This document shows positions 8,022 to 16,885 of a stretch of 64,000 nucleotides of DNA, one piece after another. The stretch is from Priestia abyssalis (GTDB lineage: Bacteria > Bacillota > Bacilli > Bacillales > Bacillaceae_H): the NCBI RefSeq assembly GCF_002019595.1, contig NZ_KV917369.1:1946417-2010416 (forward strand), read 5' to 3'. The position numbers and the translations under genes are program-made. How positions within the stretch are numbered: position 1 is the stretch's first letter; each line of letters opens with the position of its first letter. A model generated the notes under the pieces. It saw only the letters and a list, made by a program, of their open reading frames with translations, was not told the DNA's origin and ran no database searches.

Positions 8022-8447
8022 ATGGCGGTTGTCAAACATACGCAAGCAGATATTGACCTCTTGGCCAGATTGCTTAGGGCTGAAGCTGAGGGAGAAGGAC
8101 TTCAAGGAATGCTGATGGTTGGCAATGTAGGCATTAACCGAATAAGAGCAAATTGTTCCGATTTTAAAGGACTTCGTACCATTCCGCAAATGATTTATCA
8201 ACCTCATGCCTTTGAAGCTACGACTAAGGGCTATTTTTATCAAAGGGCAAGAGAAAGCGAAAGACGCTTAGCACGGCGGGTTGTTGGAGGAGAGAGAATC
8301 TGGCCTGCAAAATTTAGTTTATGGTATTTTAGGCCGCCAGGCGATTGTCCTCCAACATGGTATAATCAGCCTCACGTAGGACGTTACAAACTTCACTGTT
8401 TTTATGAACCAAAAGCCGCAGAATGTGAGGAAGTTTATAGATTATAA
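8022..8447 (+). CDS. cwlJ: Spore cortex-lytic hydrolase CwlJ (SleB/CwlJ family)
   Basis: A 141-aa single Hydrolase_2 (SleB/CwlJ) domain with no signal peptide, as in CwlJ rather than the secreted SleB. The LLARLLRAEAEGEGLQGMLM segment holds the expected catalytic Glu (about residue 21), and VGNVGINRI and the FSLWYFRPPG region are conserved. CwlJ degrades spore cortex peptidoglycan during germination. It normally depends on GerQ for coat localisation; no gerQ is adjacent here. GGAGGTG precedes ATG 8022. Expression is expected to be mother-cell specific, but I did not resolve a sigma-E promoter. Confidence 0.92.
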   Translation: MAVVKHTQADIDLLARLLRAEAEGEGLQGMLMVGNVGINRIRANCSDFKGLRTIPQMIYQPHAFEATTKGYFYQRARESERRLARRVVGGERIWPAKFSLWYFRPPGDCPPTWYNQPHVGRYKLHCFYEPKAAECEEVYRL

Positions 8448-8468
8448 GATAAGGAAAGTGCCTTGATA

Positions 8469-8523
8469 GGATCAGACTCCACTAAGTTAAATGATTAATA
8501 AAGTGGAGGACTGGTCCTTTTTC
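8469..8523 (+). repeat. Dispersed hairpin repeat, copy 2; probable cwlJ terminator
   Basis: A diverged copy (CAGACTCCACTAAGTTAAATG... AAGTGGAGGACTGGTCC) followed by TTTTTC, 20 nt after cwlJ. Both arms have changed together (CCAC with GTGG), keeping the stem. Confidence 0.75.
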
Positions 8524-8622
8524 TCGTATGTAACAAATTGTACCATCCTTTTTTAAAATTTATATAGCTGTCATCACCTGTCTACTTTACAAGCATAGTA
8601 TGTATAAAGGTGGTGATGATGA

Positions 8623-8910
8623 ATGGCCTTTACACTTTCAAGCTGGATGATGTACACAATGTGTGCTGTATTGGGATTAATGATTATTGATTTTCTTTTT
8701 GCCTTTTTCAAATCATTTTGGATAGGTTCCTTCAGCCCGACGATCGTATTGGACTATTTAAAGGATATCCTCTATTACGTCTTCCCGTTGAACATTATTA
8801 TATCCCTGATTCCCCTCGATCCTACTGGTTGGATTCTTGTCATATTTTATTTCATTGGCGGTCTTGCTGTAATTATCAAATATATAATGGATATTAAAGG
8901 GAAATTTTAA
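8623..8910 (+). CDS. Small multi-spanning membrane protein, unknown
   Basis: A 95-aa, very hydrophobic protein with about three membrane segments (residues 8-32, 45-65, 68-88) and a short basic tail (DIKGKF). The size and topology resemble holins, but no endolysin is next to it except cwlJ upstream. I do not recognise a named family. AAAGGTGGTGATG precedes ATG 8623. Confidence 0.65.
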   Translation: MAFTLSSWMMYTMCAVLGLMIIDFLFAFFKSFWIGSFSPTIVLDYLKDILYYVFPLNIIISLIPLDPTGWILVIFYFIGGLAVIIKYIMDIKGKF

Positions 8911-8923
8911 TAAAACATTTTTT

Positions 8924-8950
8924 AGCCTTCTATACATGAAGGTTTTTTTA
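8924..8950 (+). terminator. Weak intrinsic terminator
   Basis: A short stem CCTTC/GAAGG with a 7-nt loop and seven T residues, just after the small membrane protein gene. Confidence 0.6.
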
Positions 8951-9114
8951 TTCAAAAATAACTGTGAAAAAGATGGCGGAATGATTCAAAAACTAGAATA
9001 ACAGATTCGTACAAAAGAAAAATATTTTTAAGTACTGCCAACTATTCCAGGTACCATAAGGGCAAATTAATCATAAAATATTCTGAAATTTCAGTTAAAT
9101 AGGGAAGTGAGGCC

Positions 9115-10836
9115 ATGAAGAAATATCAGTGGATCAAGTGGCGCAAACTCATACTTTGGATAGCGGCTCTTATCTTTATCGGCGTCCTGTTGTTTGCTGG
9201 CGGCCCGACATATTGGCAAATCACTTTGACGATTCTCGGATTTGTTCTGCGACTCCTCTTCGCCATGATGTTTATGATCATTCAGTTTGTTGCGCTCTTT
9301 TGGTTTCTGGCCAGGGGGCGTACGTACTGGATTCTGCCCGGCGAAACTGGTTCTACCTGGGATGACTACAGAGGGAATCCCGAAATCGTTGAAAATGCCA
9401 AACGCATTGTTACCCTGCTTAAGGGGGTCAAGGAGTTTAAGGAGATGGGCGGCGAGGCGATCCGGGGATTGCTGCTTTGCGGACCGCCGGGTACAGGAAA
9501 GTCTTATCTGGCCCAAGTAATCGCGAATGAAGCACAGGTGCCGTTTGCTTACGCCTCTGCTCCTAGCTTTCAAAACATGTTCTTTGGCGTCGGCAATCTC
9601 AAGGTGATGGGCCTTTACAGGAAGGCTCGTAAACTTGCACGTGTGTATGGGGCCTGCATCATATTCATCGATGAGATTGATGCAATCGGTATGGCCCGTC
9701 AGGCTGGAGGGGGTGGCGGAGGATTGTTCGGTATGGGAGGGGCAGGTTTGCTCAACGAACTGCTTCTGCAGATGGACCCGCCAAACCTTGATAACTCCAA
9801 GTTAGCCAAGTTGTTTCGCTCACTCGGACTGCGGCGTAAAAAGGCTGAACGTCCTGCTGTACTGACGGTTGCAGCTACGAATCTGCCAGATGTACTGGAC
9901 CCTGCGCTGCTCCGCCCAGGTCGTTTTGACCGGAAGCTGTGGGTCGATGCCCCAGACTATGATGGACGATTGGACGTTTTTCAGTACTACCTCGAAAAGG
10001 TTAAACGGGATTCTACTTTAACACCAGAGCGGGCAGCACTTGACACGATTGGCTACAGCCCGGCGCAGATCAAACATATCGTTAATGAGTCGGTTGTGAT
10101 CGCCCATCAGAGGGGTGCGGAGCTTGCTAATTATGAAGACTTTCGGAACGCCATGGAGACTTATGAATGGGGCCTCAAACAACCGCTTCGCTCCATGAGC
10201 GAGGACGAGAAGCGGAACGTTGCTTACCACGAAGCCGGCCATGCAGTTGCCCAATACTTGCTGCAGCCTCACGATCGTGTCTGGAAGGTCACGATTATCC
10301 GAAGGGGCGGTGCTCTTGGTCTCGCTGCCACTAAGCCGACGAAGGAGCGGTATAATCGTAGTGACAGCGAAATCCTGGCGGGCATCCAAGTTTGTCTGGC
10401 AGCGCGAGCGGTAGAAGAAGAATTCCTTGGCAAGAAATTAAATGGCGTTACCTCTGATCTCCGTCAGGCTACATTGTTGGCCGGTGCCTATCTTGGTATG
10501 GTCGGAATGGGCGACGAACTGTTCAGCTGGCTTTCTATAGGATCTTACTCTGAGGCACTCAAGGCACTTCGACCGAAAATCAATGAGCTGCTGCATGACC
10601 AAATGCTGCAAGTTAAAAAACTGGTCAAAGAACACGGCGATTTTGTCCATGCGATTGCCGAGGAGTTACTAAAGCAGGGAGATTTGACTGGTGAGCAAAT
10701 TGATCAAATCTATGTACGGTTGTATGGCCAAAATCGGCCAGAGCCTCCTCTTGTAACAACCCGGAATAAAGAGAGCAACAACAACCTCTCGATTTTAGAC
10801 AACTCCAGCGAAGTCGATAAAGGAGAACAGTTTTGA
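9115..10836 (+). CDS. FtsH-like membrane AAA+ metalloprotease
   Basis: A 573-aa protein in FtsH order. Two or three membrane segments lie within residues 10-70. An AAA+ domain follows with Walker A GPPGTGKS (about 122), Walker B IIFIDEIDAIG (about 183) and second region of homology ending LRPGRFDRKL (about 265). The M41 peptidase has zinc motif HEAGH (about 373) and a downstream Asp in TSDLRQAT (about 447). It is shorter and more diverged than the housekeeping FtsH, so it is a second, accessory protease, plausibly for membrane protein quality control under stress. The gene is visibly GC-richer than its neighbours, with frequent CCG, CGG and GGC codons, which suggests horizontal acquisition. 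GGGAAGTGAGG precedes ATG 9115. Confidence 0.85.
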   Translation: MKKYQWIKWRKLILWIAALIFIGVLLFAGGPTYWQITLTILGFVLRLLFAMMFMIIQFVALFWFLARGRTYWILPGETGSTWDDYRGNPEIVENAKRIVTLLKGVKEFKEMGGEAIRGLLLCGPPGTGKSYLAQVIANEAQVPFAYASAPSFQNMFFGVGNLKVMGLYRKARKLARVYGACIIFIDEIDAIGMARQAGGGGGGLFGMGGAGLLNELLLQMDPPNLDNSKLAKLFRSLGLRRKKAERPAVLTVAATNLPDVLDPALLRPGRFDRKLWVDAPDYDGRLDVFQYYLEKVKRDSTLTPERAALDTIGYSPAQIKHIVNESVVIAHQRGAELANYEDFRNAMETYEWGLKQPLRSMSEDEKRNVAYHEAGHAVAQYLLQPHDRVWKVTIIRRGGALGLAATKPTKERYNRSDSEILAGIQVCLAARAVEEEFLGKKLNGVTSDLRQATLLAGAYLGMVGMGDELFSWLSIGSYSEALKALRPKINELLHDQMLQVKKLVKEHGDFVHAIAEELLKQGDLTGEQIDQIYVRLYGQNRPEPPLVTTRNKESNNNLSILDNSSEVDKGEQF

Positions 10837-10897
10837 TATTAAGGGGTTTCGGATGGAAGCAGGCATTTTATCTATCGTCCTCTGTAATGGGTAGCGG

Positions 10898-10928
10898 CTG
10901 GTTACGAATTAGTAACTAGTCTTTTTTT
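10898..10928 (+). terminator. Intrinsic terminator of the FtsH-like gene
   Basis: An 8-bp stem CTGGTTAC/GTAACTAG with a 6-nt loop, then a run of seven T. Confidence 0.75.
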
Positions 10929-10956
10929 GTACTTAGAATAGAATATTCACTACGGC

Positions 10957-10983
10957 AGTTAATCCGGCGGGGGACTGGCCCTT
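10957..10983 (+). repeat. Dispersed hairpin repeat, copy 3 (right half only)
   Basis: AGTTAATCCGGCGGGGGACTGGCC matches the right half of the family; the left arm is missing. The remaining sequence to 11,202 has no gene. Confidence 0.6.
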
Positions 10984-11202
10984 CCACTTGAGCCGTGCTG
11001 CTCTGTAATTGGCAAAGGGGCCATCTCTATAATAGCTGCTTGTTGAGGCGAAATAAAGTAGTAGACACTATGTTCTAAAGAATCCACCCTTCGAAAAATT
11101 TAGAAAAAACAGAAAAATAATTGAAATTTTAACCATTTACAAGGTAAAATGAAATAGTCTAAATGAACTATTTTGAATATCGAAAACAGGGGTGGTTAGG
11201 AA

Positions 11203-12570
11203 ATGTTTAGTACACTTGAAAAACATGTAGGCAGCCGATTAATACGTCCAAATGATGAGTTGTATGATGAGAAGAGAAAAGTATGGAACGCTGCCATCGA
11301 CAGAAAACCAGCCGCAATCGTCGTTTGTGAGTCAGAAGATGATGTGATGGCAGCCGTACAGTTTGCGAAGGAACATCAATTGTCCATTTCAGTTCGCGCC
11401 GGCGGACACCATGTAGCCGGTCTTGCTGTTTGTGATGATGGATTGATGATCGATTTATCGCAAATGAGAAAAGTAACCGTGGATAAAGAGAGGAGAGTAG
11501 CTCTTGTAGAAGGTGGGGCCATTCTTGGAGACATTGATCTTGAAACGCAAAAATACGGCCTGGCCACTCCTACTGGAACGGTTTCTGAAACGGGTGTCGC
11601 AGGGCTGGCTTTAAACGGCGGCATCGGTTATTTAAGAGGAAAGTACGGATTAACATGTGACAACATCGTTGGTGCGAGAGTCGTAACGGCAGAAGGCGTG
11701 TTACTTGATGTGAATGAGAAGAATCATCCTGATCTATTTTGGGCCATCCGCGGCGGAGGCGGCAATTTTGGAGTCGTGACCAGATTCGAATTTGCCCTGC
11801 ATGCTGTAGGGACGGAAGTATGGGCTTTGGATGTTATGTACGATTTGAAGGATGCCAAACAAGTTTTACAAAAGGCGCAGCAATTTTTAGCTCAAGCCCC
11901 GGATGAAGCGGTTTCCCTTAATTTCACAGCGGCTGTATTGCCGCCTGTACCATTTTTACCTGAATTTTTACACCATAAAAAAGTAATCATGCTTTTAGGA
12001 ATGTATGCGGGTGATGCAAAAGAAGGAGAAGCGGTCATGCAGCCTCTGCGCGAGTTAGCAGAACCAATCGTTGACCAAACAGGTGTTGTACCGTTTACAG
12101 CGCTTCAAAAGAAACTGGATCCAATGGTGCCGGATCACGTACCTGTTTACGGGACTTCCCTTTACTTTGATGACTTAACGGACGAAGCAATTGAGCAGAT
12201 TCTTTATAAAATAGATAATGCACCAGCCCCAAGTATACTCGTTCAACTATGGGCACTTGGCGGAAAGATGAACCGGGTACCTGTCAAGGAAACTTCGTTT
12301 GCGATTCGAGATGCAAAATTTGTCCTATTGGTTGATATCATGGCCATGGCAGGTGACGACGATGTATGTAAACAATGGGTAGACTCTTTCTATGCAGGAT
12401 TGCTGCCATCTTCCCATAAACATGCGTCGTATCTCAATGCGATTGGCACAAGCGAAGATACAACGAAGAGTGCATTTCAAGAAAATTATGATCGCCTAAT
12501 GGAAGTAAAAAAACTGTATGATCCGCATAATCGATTCCGTCATAACCATAATATTGATCCGGAAGGGTGA
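11203..12570 (+). CDS. FAD-linked oxidoreductase, berberine-bridge (BBE) type
   Basis: A 455-aa protein with the PCMH/VAO FAD-binding fold: VVCESEDDVMAAVQFAKEH (about 40), then RAGGHHVAGLAVCDDG, whose His is the residue that in this family covalently holds FAD. The LATPTGTVSETGVAGLALNGG and DLFWAIRGGGGNFGVV blocks follow. The BBE C-terminal motif is NYDRLMEVKKLYDPHNRFRH with final NHNI. Members oxidise alcohols, sugars or alkaloid-like substrates with O2. The substrate cannot be told here. ATG 11,203 follows GGGGTGG. It stands alone between the FtsH-like gene and a convergent small gene. Confidence 0.85.
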   Translation: MFSTLEKHVGSRLIRPNDELYDEKRKVWNAAIDRKPAAIVVCESEDDVMAAVQFAKEHQLSISVRAGGHHVAGLAVCDDGLMIDLSQMRKVTVDKERRVALVEGGAILGDIDLETQKYGLATPTGTVSETGVAGLALNGGIGYLRGKYGLTCDNIVGARVVTAEGVLLDVNEKNHPDLFWAIRGGGGNFGVVTRFEFALHAVGTEVWALDVMYDLKDAKQVLQKAQQFLAQAPDEAVSLNFTAAVLPPVPFLPEFLHHKKVIMLLGMYAGDAKEGEAVMQPLRELAEPIVDQTGVVPFTALQKKLDPMVPDHVPVYGTSLYFDDLTDEAIEQILYKIDNAPAPSILVQLWALGGKMNRVPVKETSFAIRDAKFVLLVDIMAMAGDDDVCKQWVDSFYAGLLPSSHKHASYLNAIGTSEDTTKSAFQENYDRLMEVKKLYDPHNRFRHNHNIDPEG

Positions 12571-12678
12571 TGTAGTGGCGGGAAAAGAAAGGAAGCTGAA
12601 AGTCAGCAAGGTCAAAAAGTAACTGAAATCCACTTATTACAAAAGAACGGGTTTGCAAGAAATTACTTCTGAAATGAT

Positions 12679-12723
12679 AAAAAGCGGGAAACCCTAAATT
12701 ATCAAAGTTTTCCCCGCTTTTTA
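12679..12723 (+). terminator. Intrinsic terminator between convergent genes
   Basis: AAAAAGCGGGAAA and TTTTCCCCGCTTTTT form a long stem. A-run and T-run flank it, so it can work in both directions. Confidence 0.85.
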
Positions 12724-12739
12724 TCATTTTATATTTGAG

Positions 12740-12886
12740 TTACATATAATCATAAACAGAATCATCAAAATAGAGCCAGTGATAATATTCAATCTGTGGA
12801 TCTGTCATCTTGGAAATCTCGTTCTCATTGAATTTTTGTTGCTCAATTAATTTCTGCGCTTTGGAATTTCTTTCTGCTTGGCTCAT
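12740..12886 (-). CDS. Small hypothetical protein (48 aa)
   Basis: An ORF with a canonical GGGAGGA 7 nt before ATG 12,886. The product starts MSQAERNSKAQKLIEQQ, has a central EISKMTDPQIEYYHW and ends DDSVYDYM. It is charged and helical, with an aromatic acidic tail and no membrane segment. I do not recognise the family. The good ribosome binding site and the terminator immediately downstream support a real gene. Confidence 0.6.
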   Translation of the reverse strand: MSQAERNSKAQKLIEQQKFNENEISKMTDPQIEYYHWLYFDDSVYDYM

Positions 12887-13050
12887 CTTAAATCCTCCCT
12901 ATAGTATAAGAAGTAACGAAGTATTTAAATATTGAAAACGTTTTCTTTTTTCTTGTTTTTATTATATATCTCAATCTGAGATTAAACAAATATCAAATAT
13001 AGATGATTTTTCAGAGAATAATATAGAAATGTTATTTATCCCGCATTAAC

Positions 13051-13098
13051 GGGCAGTAAGACCCCTACTTCAAAGCTTAAGTGGAGGATAACTGTCCG
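13051..13098 (+). repeat. Dispersed hairpin repeat, copy 4 (diverged)
   Basis: GGCAGTAAGACCCCTACTTCAAAGCTTAAGTGGAGGATAACTGTCC keeps the arm pattern of the family with many changes. The flanks 12,887-13,050 hold no gene. Confidence 0.5.
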
Positions 13099-13107
13099 TA
13101 AACAGAT

Positions 13108-13146
13108 AGTCCATGTGGAAAGTCCTTGAGCCGCATGGACTTTTCT
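13108..13146 (+). terminator. Stem-loop terminator upstream of thrC
   Basis: AGTCCATGTGG pairs with CCGCATGGACT and is followed by TTTC. No plus-strand gene precedes it closely, so it may end a short untranslated transcript or one reading through from copy 4. Confidence 0.5.
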
Positions 13147-13324
13147 TATAGCAAAAACTTGCATTTTCCAAGTCGCTTTTATCTATTAATCAAACAAATA
13201 TCAAACTGTTGAAAGAGCAGTACAAAAAAAGTCTGATATTTCAGCAAATATTTCAATTCTATATTGACTCACAGCGAATTCTAGGTAACGATAGTAATAT
13301 ATTATATTTTTCTTGGAGGATGTT

Positions 13325-14722
13325 ATGAAATATATTAGTACACGCGGGAATGTAAGTGAAATTGGTTTTATTGATACAGTCTTAATGGGCTTGGCAACGG
13401 ATGGAGGACTTTTAGTTCCGGAAAAAATCCCACAAATTCCTGCGGAAAAGCTGCAGGCAATGTCCCAGTTGACTTATACTGAATTGGCATACGAAATCAT
13501 TTCCTATTATGTTGATGGGGAAATTCCAGAAAATGAACTCAAGGAATTAATTGAGAAAAGCTATGGAACTTTCCGCCATCCTGAGGTAACTCCTGTTCAA
13601 AAGGTAAAGGATAACATGTATGTGCTGGAACTGTTCCATGGCCCAACCTTTGCTTTTAAAGATGTGGCCCTGCAATTTTTAGGAAATTTGTATTCCTATA
13701 TAGCAAAGAAGACAGGTGTAACCATCAATATTCTTGGTGCTACTTCAGGGGATACAGGTGCATCAGCTATTGAGGGTGTAAGAGGAAAAGAAGGGATTCG
13801 TATTTGTATTTTGCACCCCCATGGAAAAGTAAGCAAGGTACAAGAACTGCAAATGACGACTGTTCATGATGAAAGTGTTTTGAATTTAGCGATAAAAGGA
13901 ACGTTTGATGATGGTCAAAGAATCATCAAGGAATTATTCGCAGATTTGGAATTCAAAAACAAATATCATCTGCGTGCCATTAATTCCATTAACTTTGCTC
14001 GTATTTTAGCGCAAACCGTCTATTATTTCTATGCGTATTTCCAAGTGGCAAAAGAGAAAGACATCAAGAGCCTCAACTTCAGTGTGCCGACAGGAAATTT
14101 CGGGGACATCTTTGCCGGTTATTTGGCGAAGAGAATGGGTCTTCCAGTTGGTAAGCTCATTGTTGCAACGAATGAGAATAATATTTTAGAACGTTTTATC
14201 AAGGATGGAGTATACCAGCCTGGTGAGTTCCGCAGTACGTACAGCCCTTCCATGGATATTCAAGTAGCCAGCAACTTTGAGCGTTATCTGTACTACTTAC
14301 TTGATGAAAATCCAGGCGCCGTAACTGCCTTAATGGATCAATTTAAATCAGAAGGAAAAATGGTTGTGAATGAGGAGCAGCTTCGACAGGTAAAAGCAGA
14401 TTTTGCGGCACATGGAGTAGAGGGAGAAGAATGTCTGCAAACGATCAGCAAGTACTATGCTGAAACGAATTATTTACTTGATCCGCACACTTCTTGCGGA
14501 GTCGCTGCTTACGAAATTTGTAATGATCCGAGTGAAGTATGCGTCACACTCGCAACAGCACATCCGGCAAAATTCAATGAATCCATCGAACGTTGTGAGA
14601 TTGAACAGACATTCCCTGAACAAATTAGTCAACTGTTTGACAAACCACAATACCTGGAAGTGATCGAGGCGGCCAATGATGAAATTGTTCGGAAATTAGA
14701 GAAGCATTTTAGTTCGAAATAA
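13325..14722 (+). CDS. thrC: Threonine synthase
   Basis: A 465-aa PLP enzyme of the longer threonine synthase class, starting with YISTRGNVSEIGFIDTVLMG. It converts O-phosphohomoserine to threonine. The PLP lysine lies in HGPTFAFKDVALQFLGN (about residue 112), the phosphate loop is NILGATSGDTGASAIEG, and SVPTGNFGDIFAGYLAKRMG follows. ATG 13,325 is preceded by TGGAGGA. It is not with hom or thrB, unlike in B. subtilis. I looked for a T-box leader and found none. Confidence 0.95.
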   Translation: MKYISTRGNVSEIGFIDTVLMGLATDGGLLVPEKIPQIPAEKLQAMSQLTYTELAYEIISYYVDGEIPENELKELIEKSYGTFRHPEVTPVQKVKDNMYVLELFHGPTFAFKDVALQFLGNLYSYIAKKTGVTINILGATSGDTGASAIEGVRGKEGIRICILHPHGKVSKVQELQMTTVHDESVLNLAIKGTFDDGQRIIKELFADLEFKNKYHLRAINSINFARILAQTVYYFYAYFQVAKEKDIKSLNFSVPTGNFGDIFAGYLAKRMGLPVGKLIVATNENNILERFIKDGVYQPGEFRSTYSPSMDIQVASNFERYLYYLLDENPGAVTALMDQFKSEGKMVVNEEQLRQVKADFAAHGVEGEECLQTISKYYAETNYLLDPHTSCGVAAYEICNDPSEVCVTLATAHPAKFNESIERCEIEQTFPEQISQLFDKPQYLEVIEAANDEIVRKLEKHFSSK

Positions 14723-14727
14723 AAAGA

Positions 14728-14782
14728 GGGTCAGTTCTCCGCTGAGTTAGCATTTTAACTCGGTGGGGGACTGGTCCTTTTA
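14728..14782. repeat. Dispersed hairpin repeat, copy 5; convergent terminator
   Basis: TCAGTTCTCCGCTGAGTT... AACTCGGTGGGGGACTGGTCC with T-run lies exactly between thrC (plus) and the MFS gene (minus), 6 and 12 nt from their stops. Confidence 0.85.
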
Positions 14783-14793
14783 TCATGAATTTA

Positions 14794-15990
14794 TTATCGA
14801 CTTTCCACATTTTGCACGATTTTTCCTTTTTTATTGCTCTCAGAAAAAAACTGACGATAAATAAATAGAAGGGCAATTGAAAAGATGACCCCGAAAGCAA
14901 AGAACTCCAATTCGTAACCGAACCAGTAAAAAGATGTACCAACTATCGGGCCAATCGTCATCCATACGTAACGAAAGAAATTATAAACACCAGTAGATAT
15001 AGCCCGATAAAGAGGCATTTCATTTGCGAGAAGAGTTGTTTGCAAAGGTAGTGATAAGCCTAGAAACATACCGAATAAAGATATATTAACGATTAGAATA
15101 GATAAGGATATCGAAGAGACCAAAGCAAATAAAAACACGGATGCCACATTTAACGAAGTCATCACCAGCAGCAATTTTTTTATTTCAAAATGCTCCTGTA
15201 TACGTCCCCCTATGAAGCTTCCAATTACGATGAAGACAGATATTGGAAGGAACATTAAACCGGTTTGACTCGGAGTCAGTGCATACAGATCAATAAGGAT
15301 ATTTGGCAGCAATATTAATAATGTATAGAACACAGAATATTGTACTGAACCAAGTATGACAACCCCAAAGCCAATCCGATGAGTCAGTACCGCTGTCAAT
15401 TGACTAAGGTGGAATCGGTCGCTCCCGCTTTTGCCTGTGCTGGTTTCAGGCAGACTGAAGTAAAGGATTAGCCAAAGTACTAAGCTGATTACAAGAAGAA
15501 CCCAGAATAAATGGTTAATTCCATAATACTGTCCGACAATACCCCCGAATATGGGACCAAGGCCTGGTCCGAGCGCCACAAGCATTTGATAGATACCCAT
15601 AGAACGTCCGCGCATTTTTCCTTCGAACAAATCACCAATTACTGTAATGGCGGCAACTGAGCCTACCGCAATCCCAATTGCCTGTAGCGCACGAAAAATA
15701 ATGAGTGACGGAACCGTATACGATAATGCTGCTCCAACAGTCGCCAACAAATAGAACATAAATCCAATTAACAAAATTCGTCGTCGGCCGTATTTGTCGA
15801 TTAGGGGACCGTACACTAGCTGCATGAAGGCAAAGAAAATTGGATAAATTGAAACGGTCAAATTGACGGAGTTTTGTGAAGCATTAAATTGCTCTGCGAT
15901 TTCAGGCAGCATCGGCGTGTAGATTGTTTGGGTAAACGGACCGAAAAACGCAGCCGTAGAGACCAGGTAAACCAAAAAAGTTTTGCGCAT
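14794..15990 (-). CDS. MFS drug efflux transporter, Bcr/CflA-like
   Basis: A 398-aa protein with about twelve membrane segments. The MFS motif A is LVYGPLIDKYGRRR (about residue 60), and motif C-like GPGLGPIFGGIVGQYYG (about 137) marks a drug/H+ antiporter. AAGGAGACG precedes ATG 15,990. It is divergent from the HxlR gene, whose operator-like site at 16,057-16,075 lies in the shared control region. The likely role is export of a toxic electrophile or antibiotic sensed by that regulator; the substrate is unknown. Confidence 0.85.
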   Translation of the reverse strand: MRKTFLVYLVSTAAFFGPFTQTIYTPMLPEIAEQFNASQNSVNLTVSIYPIFFAFMQLVYGPLIDKYGRRRILLIGFMFYLLATVGAALSYTVPSLIIFRALQAIGIAVGSVAAITVIGDLFEGKMRGRSMGIYQMLVALGPGLGPIFGGIVGQYYGINHLFWVLLVISLVLWLILYFSLPETSTGKSGSDRFHLSQLTAVLTHRIGFGVVILGSVQYSVFYTLLILLPNILIDLYALTPSQTGLMFLPISVFIVIGSFIGGRIQEHFEIKKLLLVMTSLNVASVFLFALVSSISLSILIVNISLFGMFLGLSLPLQTTLLANEMPLYRAISTGVYNFFRYVWMTIGPIVGTSFYWFGYELEFFAFGVIFSIALLFIYRQFFSESNKKGKIVQNVESR

Positions 15991-16056
15991 TACTTTCGTC
16001 GTCTCCTTAAGCTTATTTGTTTACAATAAGGAGTATACATAATATATTTGGTTCAT

Positions 16057-16075
16057 GTAAGAACGCACTTTTTCG
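16057..16075 (+). promoter_or_regulatory. Putative HxlR operator, site 1
   Basis: GTAAGAACGCACTTTTTCG matches 18 of 19 bases of an inverted copy at 16,747-16,765 ahead of the oxidoreductase gene. The core AAGNACGCACTT is an imperfect inverted repeat, as expected for a dimeric winged-helix regulator. Confidence 0.6.
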
Positions 16076-16105
16076 TTCTATACTTACCGGAAGGGAAGTG
16101 TCATT

Positions 16106-16483
16106 ATGGCAGCCAGGAAAGCCATGTATGAACTGAACGGTAAAAATTATCAATGTCCAATCGAGTTGTCGGTCTCTTTATTTTCTGGAAAATGGAAAAC
16201 AACGATCCTTTGTAAATTGCTTGACGGTAAGAAAAGATATGGTGAACTCAAAAACTTGATTGAAAACATCAATCATAAAATGCTTGCAGAACAATTACGA
16301 GAACTTGAAAAAGCTGGGATCATCAAAAGGCACGTGTATCCGGTTGTTCCACCAAAGGTTGAATACGAATTGACCGCTCTTGGAGAGGGGTTAAGACCAG
16401 CGATTGAATATTTGCAGCAATGGGGTAAACAATTCCAATTACCAGATGAAGAAGCTCAGTCTATGGCCAACGAAGCGAAATAA
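16106..16483 (+). CDS. HxlR-family winged-helix regulator
   Basis: The 125-aa protein has the HxlR signature: CPIELSVSLFSGKWKTTILCKLLDGKKRYGEL (residues 17-49, with a Cys at 17 as in YodB/CatR-type thiol sensors), then the recognition helix and the wing HVYPVVPPKVEYELTALG. The relatives YodB and HypR sense quinones, diamide or hypochlorite through this Cys. It is transcribed divergently from the efflux gene. A near-identical site ahead of the NAD(P)H oxidoreductase gene suggests it controls all three. AAGGGAAG precedes ATG 16,106. Confidence 0.9.
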   Translation: MAARKAMYELNGKNYQCPIELSVSLFSGKWKTTILCKLLDGKKRYGELKNLIENINHKMLAEQLRELEKAGIIKRHVYPVVPPKVEYELTALGEGLRPAIEYLQQWGKQFQLPDEEAQSMANEAK

Positions 16484-16612
16484 TTAGTTGTGCGCTCTTA
16501 AGCAATCCTTTTGAAGTATTTGTAACGTAAATAAAAGTGATAGTGTAAATGGCAATGACGCAAATTGATGGATTTTTTCTGTCTGGAAAACATTTGAAAA
16601 CTATTAAAAATG

Positions 16613-16662
16613 AAAAAGAAGTTATTCAACTAATGGATATAGTTGAATAACTTCTTTTTTTA
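16613..16662 (+). terminator. Intrinsic terminator downstream of hxlR gene
   Basis: A 15-bp stem AGAAGTTATTCAACT/AGTTGAATAACTTCT with seven T residues. It sits 130 nt beyond the hxlR stop, and no other gene is convincing in 16,484-16,885. Confidence 0.85.
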
Positions 16663-16746
16663 GATATCTTTGAAATTCATATTTAATAAGAGCGATTTTT
16701 TAGGTGTATTTAAATAGGCAATGCTCCCCTTTTAGTAAGTATTGAC

Positions 16747-16765
16747 CGAAAAAGTGCGTACTTAC
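16747..16765 (-). promoter_or_regulatory. Putative HxlR operator, site 2
   Basis: CGAAAAAGTGCGTACTTAC is the inverted, 18/19 identical copy of the site upstream of hxlR and the MFS gene. It lies about 120 nt before the NAD(P)H oxidoreductase start. Confidence 0.6.
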
Positions 16766-16885
16766 CATTCTGAAGTCAGTTATGTATGATACATATTGTA
16801 AAACACTTTTATGAAAAAATTGACATCGTTTATTTAAAGAAGGTTTCTTTCTTTGCTTAAAATAAGTTGTATAGGAGAGATTAGT

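Noticed and set aside
13160..13324. T-box or other amino-acid riboswitch ahead of thrC
   Set aside because: I see neither an AGGGTGGNACCGCG-like T-box sequence nor a specifier hairpin. Only ordinary promoter-like AT-rich DNA is present.
16544..16645. Short plus-strand ORF (MAMTQIDGFF...) after hxlR
   Set aside because: Its end is formed by the arms of the terminator hairpin and it has no ribosome binding site, so it is best explained by chance.
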